Positions 48,500 through 61,686 of a DNA stretch of 64,000 bases are shown one piece after another. The notes beneath the pieces were generated by a model, which searched no databases, was not told the DNA's origin, and worked only from the letters and a program-made list of their open reading frames with translations. This stretch comes from Girardinichthys multiradiatus. Taxonomy: Eukaryota; Chordata; Actinopteri; Cyprinodontiformes; Goodeidae. Positions within the stretch are counted from its first letter, which is position 1; every line of letters starts with the position of its first letter. The position numbers and the translations under genes were made by a program. The DNA is taken from NCBI RefSeq assembly GCF_021462225.1, contig NC_061805.1, positions 31,327,958 through 31,391,957 of the forward strand, given 5' to 3'.

Positions 48500-51290
48500 G
48501 TTGTTTAATTGTCCCTCTAAATAGATCCAATCAAAACACTTGTATTTCCTTTACTTGTCTACCTCATCTATTTAGAAACCCATTTAAGTAAGCCACAGCA
48601 AAGCTCAAGATAGCTTACCTATAGAGCAGAATAAGGTATTTCTGAATTAATTAAGGTCATTTTCCACAAACATGGAAGACCCCTAGGTTTTTCAAACTTA
48701 AACCTGGATCCTTATCAACACAAATTTCCTAACATTGTAACTGAACCACTAGGTTAATATTACCTTTCAGTCAGACTCAGTATGACAAAGACCAACCCAA
48801 ACTTAATTCCACATTTGAAGCAAAGTGTTGGATTCCTTACCAGGACTTTACTAGCCTGCATTTAAGAATTTCTGAATCTGTTTGCAATTACATATAACTG
48901 GATTGACAGACAATATGAATGAGGGTTTGCACATTATACCAGGCAGGTTGGTGTTCCCATGGTAAACTCCAAACTGTTTCTAAAGCCTAGGTTAAGATAG
49001 CTGTCCCAGTACAAATCAAAGCCGATGATGTTCCTTTATTTTCTCTGTATTATATACAGAGAATATAACCTTATTTAAAGTCACATGACCCTATAATTAG
49101 TTCCCCCAAATTAAAGTAGTTGCAAAACTGCATATATAACAGTTTAACTTTAGCTTGCACTTCCTGAAGATACTTTTTGGGATGAGGATTAAAATAAAAC
49201 TTTGAAATTAGTGAACTGACAGCCAAATTACATACATTTTCGCAACAGGATGAACCCCGATCCCCAACCCAAATATTTTCATACACTTTCAGCACAATAT
49301 GGTTTAATGTCCAAAGATGTTGAATAAAAGATTAATTTGAATGTTAAGAGTCTAGCCTTAATGAGGAGCTATTGTGATGTATTTCAAGCTATTTTTCAAT
49401 TACTTAGAACACTTAAGTGACATTAAACCCTAAGGCTAATTAAGTTAACATCAAAGTAAATATAGAAAATTCTAAATAGCAGCAAAACCCAATAGAACCC
49501 AGAACTGAATCCTTGAAGTAATATGGTTTATTTGTTTCATTTCCACTGTCAACATGAAAATACCATTTAATAATAGGTTAAAGGTTAGGTTATTTTTTTT
49601 TTTTTCAATTAGCCCCCAGAGATAAAATAATAATAATAATTTCTTTGATAAAAAGACATTTTAAGTATACATCCTTTCCCCAGTGATTTTACCCTGTTTG
49701 TAATAGATATCAAGAACGTAAGCACATGTTTAAGGCTTTTTATTAAACATTTGTAATATTGAGTGCGGGCCAAAGCCTATTTAGACCTATGTCCATGCCT
49801 AAGGTATTTGCTTTTAGACGTTACTGAGCAATTACGGAAAGTGGGTTTTTGTTATTTTTTTGTTTTTACCATAAGTTGTAAGCCTTTCTGACATCGCTAA
49901 ACAGGAGTTTGACATTCTCTTTAAGATCCTGAAGACAGTGTCTAATTTAATTTATGATTAAAATGATTAGAAAATAGAAATAGGATATAAATAATTTCTT
50001 ATGCGTTGCTGGTGTTCGTAGACATAAGACACAGACAGTTCTTCCAAGTCAATAATTGGCCTGTTTTTTTCATAAGCAAATTATTGCCCTGCTATAAAAG
50101 AGAGACATAAATCTTCCAAACACATCTAAAAGGCATCTCGTTGTGCTGCATTGTTTTGGTCATTTGTTATCTGAATAAATGCAAAAATTCCCCGTGTCTT
50201 TGTGCGGTAGCAACTTGTTTTTCAGCTAAGAACTTGTCCATCGAGGATGCAGAAGAGGAACTAGGAAGATAATATTCCCAAAAGCAGCTACAATGGAATA
50301 ACAACATTTGTGGCAGCAGCTTCTAAAAACCCAAAAGAACCATTTAGGCCTAATTTGGCTTTCAGTCAGCAGCTTGAAGCTTTAGGTGGATGCAGAGAAA
50401 CCTTACAGAGCTCTAGAGCGCACATGCGACCTATTTATTACACTTTTACCAAGCGTTGTACCCCAGTAAAATAACAGCAAAATCCAGAAATGCAAAACAA
50501 CACAAACACTGTCATTACAGTAATTAGGGGACCAGCAACAGCAGGTGCCATGGTAGGTTTCCCTGACAGGATTTGGTTCCCCTGTGTTAGAGGGGCACAC
50601 TAAGCAGAAAGAACAAATCCAGTTGAATGCTCCTTAATTTCAAGCAACTACGTAGAATTACCGATGTCTTACTTTTGTTATAAATTATTATTGTTTTATA
50701 GACAAACTTCTAGGTTTGCTGGTGTTACGACCCCACTCGGTCTAGGGGTAGGGGGAAGTAAACATTCAAACCGGGTGTTATTGGTTTTGTGAAAGAAAGA
50801 GTAATTTATTTCTTTTTAGTTCAGTTTCCGTTATTTTTAACAAAACAAACAAAAGGAGGGTACTTAACGAAGTACAAACTGTATGAAAATAAAGAAATAA
50901 GGGGTAAAACCCAAAATACACAATGACTATAAATTTAACAAAATACACAACAATCAGTAATTTAACTAAAAATAATCCCCCAAAAGGAGGGACAAACTAA
51001 TTCAACAATTTCCTAAATCAAAGCGTCCCTGCTAACAACAAGCAAACAAACAAATCAAGATAAAGCTTCACAAACTTTAAAGAGACTCCTCTGAGCCAAG
51101 ATGGAGTCAGGCTAACCATCAAGCAGGTGAGCACACAAAAATACCCAAACTTCAAAGTTTCACAACACCAAGGCCAGAAGTGGCGAGCTGTTCTGTCCAA
51201 ATCACAGCTGCCTTTAGTGGCAGGTGCAGAGACTTTATATAGTGTAGTCCCTTTAATGATTGGCGGCGAATTTGAAAGAACCAAAAAATG
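48500..51290. other. Spacer between peroxidase copies, no gene seen
   Basis: AT-rich sequence with no recognisable exon. TGTTACGACCCC at 50723 looks like an LTR start, but no matching end or target duplication was found. Confidence 0.4.
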
Positions 51291-51449
51291 AATAGTCCAA
51301 CATGAACTCCCGGAGACGTCCAGCAGGAGGAGTGCAGAGCGCGCAGGGAGATCCGAGTCCGTCAGGAACAGCGAAGAAGAGTGTATCCAGCGAAGAAGAA
51401 ATCCGATCCCATCAGAAACATCGGTACCAATTATGGAAGCAAATTGTTA

Positions 51450-51850
51450 CCATATTTCAAATGAAAAAGCATTTTCAGAAATGCTTTTTCATTTTAAGAA
51501 TGTGGCTGCATTGTTTGACTCATAAATGAAATTAGTAATCAATAATCCTATTTGCATTTTAATTTTCTTCTTCAAGACTGCTCATTCTTTCACGTAATTA
51601 AAATGAAAAAGAAAAATACTTTTGAGATTTATTTTTCAAAATATGCCCCAGCAAATAGATACCAAAATTCAATTTGAAATGTAAAATTTGAAAATGAAAA
51701 AGCATTTCCAGAAAAGCTTTTTCATTTTAAGAATGCGGCTGCGTTATTTGACCCATAAATAAAATTAGTAATCAATCATCCTATTTGCATTTGCATTTTC
51801 TTCTTCACGACTGGACATTTTATGCCATAATCAAAAAGAAAACAAAGCAG
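51450..51850. repeat. Two direct copies of a 125-bp unit, each with a hairpin
   Basis: Units at about 51463-51590 and 51693-51820 are roughly 90 percent alike by eye. Each starts with an inverted repeat: GAAAAAGCATTT...AAATGCTTTTTC (51463-51490, perfect 12-bp stem) and GAAAAAGCATTTCC...AAAGCTTTTTC (imperfect). Further GCTTTTTCGTTTTCG / CGAAAACGAAAAAGC elements lie at about 51860-51920. This is probably a non-autonomous transposon with sub-repeats. Confidence 0.6.
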
Positions 51851-52204
51851 ACATTGCTTTTTCGTTTTCGTGGTCTGCCCGCAAAGTACTGCCCAGAACT
51901 CGAAAACGAAAAAGCATTCCGAGCTGCGGGCGCAGAAGAGTGACGTTAGCAGCCGCCCTTCCTCAGCTCCCTGCTGACCGAGCTACCCATCTTGTTCGGT
52001 GGGAGGCGCTGTGCACGTCTGCAGTGCATTACATTGCAAATGTGCCGAGAAATTGATTGAATTGCAGCAGGGCCGAGCTCAATTTGTGGCAGTGGCATGC
52101 AGAACTAACCCTAACCCTACAAATGAGTGGCTGCAAATGGCTGCACTTGAGTGTGAGTGACTGTAGAAGCGGTGATTATATTACAAACTGTATTGCCAAC
52201 TCTG

Positions 52205-53350
52205 TCCGGCTTTCTCCTCCTCCAGCGGATCCAACTCACCACCAGGTGGTGATCAGTGGACAGCTCAGCCCTTCTCTTCACCCGAGTGTCCAATACATGC
52301 GGCCGAAGGTCTGACGACAACAAAGTCGATCATTGACCTCCTGCCTAGGGTGTCCTTGTGCCAATTGCACTGATGGACACCCTTATGTTTGAACATGGTG
52401 TTCATTATGGACAATCCGTGACTAGCACAGAAGTCCAATAACAAAACACCACTCGGATTCAGATCGGGGAGGCCATTCCTCCCGATCACGCTTCTCCATG
52501 TGTCACTGTCGTTTCCCACGTGGGCGTTGAAGTCCCCCAGCAGAATAATGGAGTCCCCGGGAGGGGCATTATCCAGCACCCCCGACAGGGACAACAAGAA
52601 GGCCGGGTACTCCGCACTACTGCTCGGCCCGTAGGCCGAGACGACAGTCAGAGATCTCTCCCCAACCCGAAGGCGCAGGGATGCGGCCCTCTCATCCACT
52701 GGGGTAAACCCCAACACGAGACGGCTGAGCTGGGGGGCATCAAGCAAACCCACACCAGCCCACCGCCTCTCCTCGTGGGCCACTCCAGAGTAGAAGAGAG
52801 TCCAATCCCTCTCAAGGAGATGGGTTCCAGAGCCCACGCTGTGCATGGAGGTGAGCCCGACTATATCTAGTTGATATCTCTCGACCACCCGCACAAGCTC
52901 AGGCTCCTTCCCCCCCAGCGAGGTGACATTCCACGTCCCTAGAGCCAGCCTAAGCATCCGGGGATCGGGCCGCTGAGGTCTCCACCTTCGTCCGACACCC
53001 AATCCTCTTTGCATCGGTCCCTCACAGTTCCCCCTGCAGGTGGTGGGCCCACTGGGGATGGCCTCGCGTTTCTTGTTCGGGCTTCGCCCGGCCGGGTCCC
53101 ATGAGGAGCAACCAGGCGCTCTCTGGCGAGTCCCGACCCCAGGCCTGGCTCCAGGGTGGGACCCCGGCTTTGCCGTACAGGGCGACGTCATGTGCCTCGA
53201 TATATTAGTCCTCATGAAAGATTCTTGAACCGCTCTTTGTCAGACCCGTCACCTAGAGCCTGTTTGCCATGGGAGACCCTACCAGGGGGATTTAAGCCCC
53301 AGACAACATAGCCTCTAGGATCATTTGAGCACTCAAACCCCTCCACCACG
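52205..53350 (-). mobile_element. RTE-type LINE 5' end with intact endonuclease frame
   Basis: An open frame of 316 codons (53215-52265) reads through an apurinic endonuclease domain: [46 protein letters not shown]. This is the region deleted in the 28.1-kb copy. The 5' untranslated part extends to about 53350. The element stops at about 52205, after a KPDR motif, so the RT is missing. That is unusual for a LINE, which normally loses its 5' end. Confidence 0.8.
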
Positions 53351-54009
53351 TTAAGGTGGCGGTTCAAGTAGGGGGGGTTAGTAATCGTTACTAGGTAAAT
53401 TTGGATGAGAGGCTTCAAAGCATTTATAGAATAGCAAATTCTGCAAAGGAGAGTACAGTGCCATAAGATAATCTGGATGTGGTGTTTTGAAGCTTTTGTT
53501 GGGTGCACATCTATTGTAGATACATCTTTTCTTGGACTTGCTGGTATCATGGCGTTTCACCAGTTTGGTATTCATTTTTCTTGTGGTGTCTTACTGATAT
53601 TTGCTTCACTGTGACACTTCTGGCATCTTTCATGCTATAATGTGTTGTGCTTAGCTCTCTAAATCAACTGCGTGCCCCTTAGTTAACTTTCAATGTGTCC
53701 TTCTCTCCTTATAGTTTTTCTGGGTTTAAATTATTTTTTTTTCATAATAATCTCAATTTCGCATTATTATTCTGGACCGTTTGTTTTTCTTTTTAATTAT
53801 TCCCTTCCTTCTCTCCATTACTTCCATCTCCACTACAGATCTGTACATGTTCAGAGATTGCTGTTTTCATTTACTTACCCCTCCCACAACCCATTAAGAA
53901 TTGTGGCAGATTTTGAAAAAATACTGCATTTTTCCTTTTTTTCACCCTTTTAACTATCAATAAATCTAGCTATTTTTCATGAATCCCAAGTACCTGGTGA
54001 GAATCCAAG
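53351..54009. other. Spacer, nothing recognised
   Basis: No exon or named repeat is seen. Confidence 0.4.
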
Positions 54010-54270
54010 CATGCGTGGGGATTGGTAAAAAGACTGAATTTATATAGTGCTTTTCTAGTCATACTATCACCATACTATCATCCAATGGCTCTCACAAATG
54101 TGCACACATTCATACACCGATACGCAGATTGCTAGGCAACTTGAGGTTAAGTGCCTTGCTCATGGGCACATCGAAATGTGACATGAGAAAGGTAAAACAG
54201 AACCAACGACTTTTGGATTGCAAAATGACTACTATTCACTTTGAGCCACAGTTGCCTCAGAACATTCAAA
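54010..54270. repeat. Common teleost interspersed repeat
   Basis: TTTATATAGTGCTTTTCTAGTC...CACACATTCATACACCGATA...AAGTGCCTTGCTCATGGGCACATCG matches a dispersed fish repeat I recognise. It is non-coding and its class is uncertain. Confidence 0.55.
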
Positions 54271-56586
54271 CTCCATGCACAAAGACTCTGACCAAGATTT
54301 GAACCTTCCTGCTACAAAGCAACAGTGCCAACACCTGTGCCAACCACTATGCATCTTGCTGCAGAAACATTTTTGACACTTCATTTTCAATTTTATTTGA
54401 CCTGAATTCCCATCTGTCATCTCCTGTGAAGTTATCTTGTTAATTACACTACCTGTAGTTTTTCTCGAAACAAACAGGGACATTAGATGTCTGTAAAATA
54501 TTTTTTTAATTGGGAGGATGTCACAATGCAATAACTAAGGGACTGGAATAATGTTCACGTATTAAAAACCCTGACAAAACAGAGACAATAAAAAGACAAC
54601 TTGCATTGTAAAAAAACTCATCATACCCCTGGAAAATACAATCTGGGGATTATAGGGAGATTTTAGAATATATGATCAGTCTTTGGTAGGGAAAACAACA
54701 TGGTTATTTTGCTCAGAAATAAACAGAAATATGGAAGCAGAAATTGGAAAACTGGTCATGAGTCATTGCTTGACATCAACAAAAATGGTGATACAGAGGT
54801 TCTGCTGCTGTTTCTGTTGAACTGTACCGCAATTAAACACAATACAAAAGCTGCTTCCCTGTAGAAAGAGGACTCAGTCATTCAATGAATTTGACCCCAA
54901 ATCAGCTTTCGGATTTTAAACTTACTGGACACAATGTTTTTACTTGATAAACATCAGTAAATCTTTCTCTATTATGTTTCTGCTTAGTTTTGTCCTCTGG
55001 ATTAGACTGACACCTTGTGGACATTATCCAAAGTCGCAAGTCAAAGTTGTGTAAGTGTTGGACCAAGTGACATATTGTCAAATATCTTTAAGACAACATA
55101 TTCAAGTTTTGACACATTTTTACAAGTACTCACATTATGGACAGTGACCAAGACCACTCAGTTTAAATGAATTCAAGTCAGTTTTATCTATGTATGTAAG
55201 CCAGAAGATTGGATCGAATCTCTGATTCAACCCCCCCATACCAAGCAAGCACAGGGCAATGGAGGATAGGGGAATAAAACCTTAAAAGTGCATAACGTCT
55301 AGCAGAATCAGGGCAGTGTGCCCCAACTTGCCAAAGTCGAATAATACTGAAATAAAACATCTGAAGATGAATGCTTTTGTGCTTTTTTCTGTTGTTCTTT
55401 TGTTCAACAAATACACACCTAGTTCTACTTCTTATTCAGTCTTCGAAAATCTATAATATTTGTATTATTATCTTTGTTAGAGGCCAGTTTAAACATCACA
55501 TTACTGTAAGAAATACAGACTGAATGTTTTGTTTATCTAGCTTCTCAAAATGTTTGTGTCTTTTTGGGTTCACAGAAAGAACTATGATCCAGTAACTTGT
55601 CTTTTTTTAATAGGATATATAATACAGAGAACAATGGAATTAATAAATGCACAATAGCACATACAATATCTATAAAAATACCATACAAATACAGTAAATA
55701 ACATATAAAAATACCAGATAAGAAAAAACAATAAAAAAACAACCTCAGGAAAAAGTTTCTTGTAAAGATCAAGAATTTGATTCATTGCTTATTGTATAAC
55801 ATTGCAAAACATTTAACAAGAGAGTTCTAGTCAGCATAACATATGGACATAGAACTTGGCATATATTGCTACTTATGTAATTAAAAACATACTAAAAGTC
55901 AATTTGTGGATGTTCAAAGTAGCAGACGTAAGAGTTAAATTAGGAATATTATGGCTTTCAATAGAAAAGCATGACTTAAGACCAAACCAGAATTTACTGG
56001 GGACCTCTCATACTAAGAGTAGATGAGAGATTATTCAGTATCGTTTTCAAAAAGTACATAACAAATCAATTTCCACAAATTTTGCGTGGAAGACTTTAAC
56101 AGGTATGTATTTTATGGAGGGTTTCAAAGCGTATCTCTTTAGCCGTTTTTGAAGTGCAGTGTCTACAGATGACCTCTGGGAAAATTGTGCTTTTGGAATG
56201 ATCTTATGTTTTTACCGAAACACTTTTTTGATGTGGTCGCTGTTGCATTGAATGTCATTTATTTTAAGTCTGTCACAGATGTTAGATTAGAATAAGAAAC
56301 CAGTTGGATTAGTTATTGCAAGAGTCACCAGGTTAAATTCTTTAAATGAAAATTGTATTTTGACGAAAAGTCTTAATACCAATACCTATCACCTGAAATA
56401 TCGAACAGCTGAAGTAGGTGACATCCCTCTATGAAACCATTCAAAAAGAAAAAGTGATTTATTTCTACAAAGTAAATTGCAATTACTCCAGAGAAGAGAT
56501 TTTGTGGGGAAATGTTGTGGACAAAAGCCAACTTCCAGGTAAGGAGAGTTTCCTGGGGGAATTGAAAGCTTAGAGTTGTCTGATCC
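54271..56586. other. AT-rich spacer, nothing recognised
   Basis: Short open frames here are AT-rich and resemble no family. No RNA gene is seen. Confidence 0.4.
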
Positions 56587-57128
56587 TGTTAAGGCTTGAG
56601 CAATGGACGAACCCAGAATGCAGACTAGCAGGCAGCATGATGTTAAATGGAAAAATATTTAATAACAAAAAAACTCACTCACAGGAGGTGACGGCAAAAA
56701 CAGACATGGGCAGGCTTGGCAAGACAGGCTTCGTGTGAACAGCAGGACATGAGCATGAAAATGAAAAATGTTTCCGCGCCGACTAACTGAACAAGGTGTG
56801 TTTAAATGGAGCATGATACAGGTGGAACACAAAACTGATTAACATGGTGCAGGTGAACCGAATAAACTTAATTGACAGAACAAAACGTGACTGGAACAAA
56901 ACATGGCTTGAACAGAACACAAATCCAAGGAAACAAACTAATAGAAACATAACTAGAAAAACATGAAACGAAAGCATAACCAGATCCAAAAACTTAACTT
57001 GACCGCACATGAACAAGACAAAATCTAAAGCATGACTAGGAAAATAATAAACAGAGACATGATTAAAGACTGGAGCAGTGAAAAACATAAGGAAAAAACC
57101 AAAAACCAAACAACCCCAAATCATAACA
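56587..57128 (-). mobile_element. Solo LTR
   Basis: The 542-bp segment starts TGTTAAGGCTTGAG and ends CCCCAAATCATAACA (TG...CA, inverted ends TGTTAAG/TGTTATG). It is flanked by perfect 5-bp duplications GATCC (56582-56586 and 57129-57133). No internal coding sequence is present. Similarity in style to other fish LTRs (ACCCAGAATGCAGAC end) suggests it reads on the minus strand; strand is tentative. Confidence 0.75.
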
Positions 57129-57133
57129 GATCC

Positions 57134-59091
57134 AGTAACTCCTGCAGGTGTGGCCCTCCTGGAATTATTTATGGACACGCAATACCTTTTTCAGTCAGGG
57201 TAGGACTGAGGATTTGCATGCAGTGGCGGCTACAGGTTGCCTTGGGGCCACCATTTCCAGTAAAGTCTAACTATCAATGTAGATTACAGATTACATCGTC
57301 CTCCGTTCAGCAGGTCTATTTCACGCCATTTTCCCATGGAACCTGTACCTGAAATGAAATCAGGCCAAATAAATTGTGTAAAACAGCAAATATATGACCC
57401 AGAGTGATCACAGATTATGATAAAACATAAAAAAAAAAAAAGAAAACTTAGTTATCCTAAAACTTACAAAACACATGCGTTTGCATATTGTAAACTGAGG
57501 ATCTCCACTGAATGACAAGTGTGATGCCACCCACTAAATTACACTTTTCGCGTGTCTGTTTTTTGTTTAATATGTTCACCGAGCAATACAGAAAAATGCA
57601 CATGTGGTTATTACATGTGTCTTCAAATAGACATGAACAGGCGTATGAACCGTAGAAAGTACTCAAGCTGTTATTGAAATGTATTGTAAATATACAGAAA
57701 CGTCAGAGTAATGATAACTTATAACTACTTTTTAAAGTATAACCGCAGCAGCTTAATAGTTGGCCAGATGGAGGGTGAAACCAAAATTCATAACATAACA
57801 TAAGAACTTGATTTAGGGATGCTGAACATACCTGAGTTAAATATGCTGGTATTGCAACTTAGAATAACTTTAAATAAATAAATAAATAAAGCTGCCTAAC
57901 GTAAAAGAAAGCAATTCCATGTTTTCAAGTATACAAACTCAGCTTTGTTGGTTTTGATACGTTAGTATACATGCTTTTTAGGCCCCGTAAAATTTATAGG
58001 ACATGAATATTAAAAAATAACAAACAAAAAACTAATTTATCTGAGTCTTAAAAATCTCACTTTTATATTCGAGTTGTGAGCATGGTGTCGTTTGAGGGCG
58101 ATGCTACGGGTGAGTGACAGAAGAGTCAAGATGAAGGACCGAAAAAAGAAGAAAAGTCCTTCATTACACTTGGAAACATGCGTTTTCATTTCAGTCATTT
58201 AAAAACACATAATAACTCAGATTTTGTTCACTAAAAATATAATGTAAACTGGTAGGATCTTCAGCACATATTACCATTTGGTCCCTGATTCCTGCGGTGT
58301 GATGTCATACTCCTGAAAAGACAAGAGACGATTGTTTGTACCACACCACTCATACCAAAGATAATTTAAAGTAGGCATATTTTAATATTAATAGGGAAAA
58401 AAGGCTAATAGCTCAAATAAGACAATTGGATTGATTGTGTTGTAGATTCTTAAATCTCCTGATGCGGACTGAAGCTGGTCGATCATAAGAGATTTTATAA
58501 ATTCAAAGAAATAAACTCAAAACCTGAAGCTCCGTCAGGAATGTTTAATGGATGTTTCTTAAAATTTCTTTAATTCCTGACATTTTTAGTCGCTGTGTTT
58601 TTACAGACTACAAAACATTATGGGGATTGTCTAGAAAATAGTATAAAATGGAGTTGGAAAGAAAACTGTTCAACATTCAGCTGTCTGGGAGTATCTGGGA
58701 GCTGCTGCTGCCATCTTAGAAAAACAGAAACATTTTAGGGCTAAACTGGCCAAGACTAAACAGGCCTAAAGCGACAAAATCAGTTTGACCTGAAATGTGC
58801 AAATTCCCAATGGGTAGCCGAAACTCTAGCTACATGTTTTCCCTTAATACAAAAAAAAAAAAGAAAGAAAGAAAGAAAAAAAGCAGTTTATCTGTTTTAT
58901 ATCGGACACCTTGTTCTCATCAACAACGTCACTTCATTCAGGAAGAAACTAGAAAATCGCGCAGGTCAGGGTGTGATCCCTCTGAGTTTCTGTGAAATTT
59001 AAAGTGTTCAAATAGGATGCTGCAGGGACGGAAATGCGTGGGAAAAAACAAATCAGTTTATTGCTGCATCCAGATGTGTTTTTGCTGCGGT
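57134..59091. other. Region upstream of the peroxidase copy
   Basis: There is no confident gene. Two splice-acceptor-like sites on the minus strand are followed by very short open frames (57354-57320 and 58312-58271). A GAAA simple repeat lies at 58851-58882. Confidence 0.4.
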
Positions 59092-60211
59092 TATATAAAC
59101 CCGGACAGCAGTCAGATTGCAGCTGGAAGCCCTCGGTGGATGCTGAGGAATATAGTCTGGTTTTACATTTACTTACAGGTACTTGCACTATTTCCTAATG
59201 TTCAGATGTTCAGAGACTGTTGTTTATATATGTTTAACATCTAGATGTTCATATGCGTATTCCAGAGAGTGACTGCACTGTATTTGCGTGTATTTTACAG
59301 AGATGGACCATTTCGAGTGGCTGCTGACTGTAGGTCTCATCCTGTGTTTGCAATGCCATGTCGTAGGTAATATATCGGTCTTTTTGTTATAACAAATACA
59401 TTTAAATTCATTGCCAATTTTTAAATGATTTTAATGTAACTGATTTCAAACATCTTGCTTTTATATTACAATATGTACAGACACGAGTAACTGTGCAACA
59501 TGTCTTCTTAACGTAATCGTTTAATGGAATTATTACTATTTTTCTGCAGATCTCCATCTCAGCATGAAGCTGATTGAAAAATATGTAAACGAAGCCAAGG
59601 CCAACGTGGACGAATCCTACACATACTCCCGCCGAGTGTGAGTGCATCATTCAGTGATTTATTCCTAAACTGAGCTTGTTTCAGCTGAAAATGTTAAGAA
59701 ATAGGACCTCTCTACAAAACGCAGGAGCATTGACCGGGTGAAGAGAAACGCAGTCGGCCCTGCAGACGTCCTGAGGCTGCTGAAGTAGCCCAGCGGAGCG
59801 TCTAGAGAGGCGGTGCGCGCTGCAGACTACATGGATAACACTCTGCATCTGATCAAGAGCTCCCTGTCCATACGTGACTGACGCTCCATCAACGCCACAG
59901 GTTTGAGTTTAAAATGAAAATGAGAGGTTTCCTCATACATGTTTTAAATAAAGCTGTTTCTCTGTTGTGTTGATTAGATCTGATCTCTGCGGAGGATCTA
60001 GAAGTGATCGCCAGACTGACAGGCTGTTCTGCGCAACTCAGAAGTGTTTCCTGCCAGAGCGTTTCACAACCTGAATAAGTTTTGCACTCCAAGCAGCATC
60101 TGCAACAACATGTGAGGCACCTTATTATTATAAGACCAGCGGTATTTCACTGCTATGGATGAAGTGCAAAAATATAGCTGCAGGGATCTACAGAGTTAAC
60201 TCGTTCTGGTT

Positions 60212-60880
60212 TAGAGCTGAAACAATACATTTAATTAATTTCAATTAATCAATTATTGAAATAATCTAAACTAATTTAGGAACGAATAGTCGTTTACTGG
60301 AGTATACAGACTCTAAAACATGATATTTGCTGAAAGAACAACCCACTCAGAGCTACAATTAAGCCAAAATTGTACAAAAAATACATTTTGCATTTAAGAT
60401 AAATGAACAGTGTTACATTGGCACTTAAGTGCGTTACAGGGGTTCTGTTTTATCTGAATAACATTATGCTTTTTGATGTAAAAAAATCCAGAATGCAACA
60501 TGCAAGTGAAACTTTATGTACTTTTTTTTTTAATTACAGAGGCAGCTAGGACTGCATTTTTCAACCAAAAAGGGCTGAGCTTCAGACATGATGTTAGAAC
60601 TTTTTGTTTTAGCTGCAGTTGCATCCTTTGCTACACTGGTTCAAGTATAGAGGCTGTTTCTGAAAGAAAGGCTTATTGGATTTTAGGCAGAACAATGTTC
60701 ACTTTATTCTTTAAAAAATGAATAGAATTATTTGTTTACTTGCATTTTCTTTTTTGTGTATTTCTATTACTCATAAAATAACCTTAAGTAGTTAAAAGAA
60801 AAATCTGCAGCAAGTCGCAATTTTGTATCCGATTACTCGATTAATCGTCAGAATAATCGATTGAATAGTTGATTACTAGG
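60212..60880. mobile_element. hAT-like MITE (CGATTAATCG type) in pseudogene intron 4
   Basis: The ends read GAGCTGAAACAATACATTTAATTAATTTC and CGATTACTCGATTAATCGTC...GATTGAATAGTTGATTACTAGG. These are the typical termini of a fish non-autonomous hAT family (degenerate inverted ends). No transposase is present. Confidence 0.55.
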
Positions 60881-61686
60881 CCGCCTTTCGATCATATTTG
60901 TGGTTTTGTACAATTTGTCCACGATCCACTGCTGGTAACATCAATATTGTTGGTTTCTAACTTACTTCCCGGGTAATAAAATAACTATGGATATTTTACC
61001 AAATTAAAGAACAGATTTTAAAAATCTTGGGTATAAATAAAATAGGAAAACTTTTTATCTTGTGTCCTGAGTGAGTTTTGTAGTTCATGTGCATGACAAA
61101 GCATTAATGCGAGAACCCCGCTCGCTCTTGTTGGAGCCCATTAAAAACAAGTAGAAAATGCAAAGCTAAAATTGTTTGGTTTTTACTTTTCCATCGAATA
61201 GTAAGAACGTCCTCTGGGGCGCCTCCAACATCCCGTTCCTCTGCTGGCTGCCCGCTGAGTATGAAGATGAAATCACTACTCCTAAAGGCTGGACCCATTA
61301 CCTGAAAGTCAGCAGTCACCTTCTTCCCTTGGTAAGCACATCAGAGTGTACCTTCTTCTCTTCTTTTAATCCCACATGCAGATGCAAGACATCCCCTCTT
61401 TGTCCTCCCTCAGGTGAGAAATGTGTCCAACCATATCCTGAAAAAAGTTAACTCTGATGTGGACAGTGACCCCCTTTACACACACCAGATCACAATCTTT
61501 GGCCAGTGGACCGACCATGATCTCACTTTTACCCTTCACTCCCCGGCCATCAGATCATTTAACGGCGCCATTGATTGTGACAAGAGCTGTGCCAACACAG
61601 AGCCATGTTTCCCCATAGAAGTCAGTGTTGATACATTTCAACATTACATTTCTCACAGATAAAAACCCATATGAAGCATTAAAATA

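Noticed and set aside
50723..51300. Possible LTR starting TGTTACGACCCC
   Set aside because: No matching TAACA-type end with a target duplication was found, unlike the two accepted solo LTRs.
52105..52118. CTAACCCTAACCCT, telomere-like
   Set aside because: Only two units; too short to mean an interstitial telomere array.
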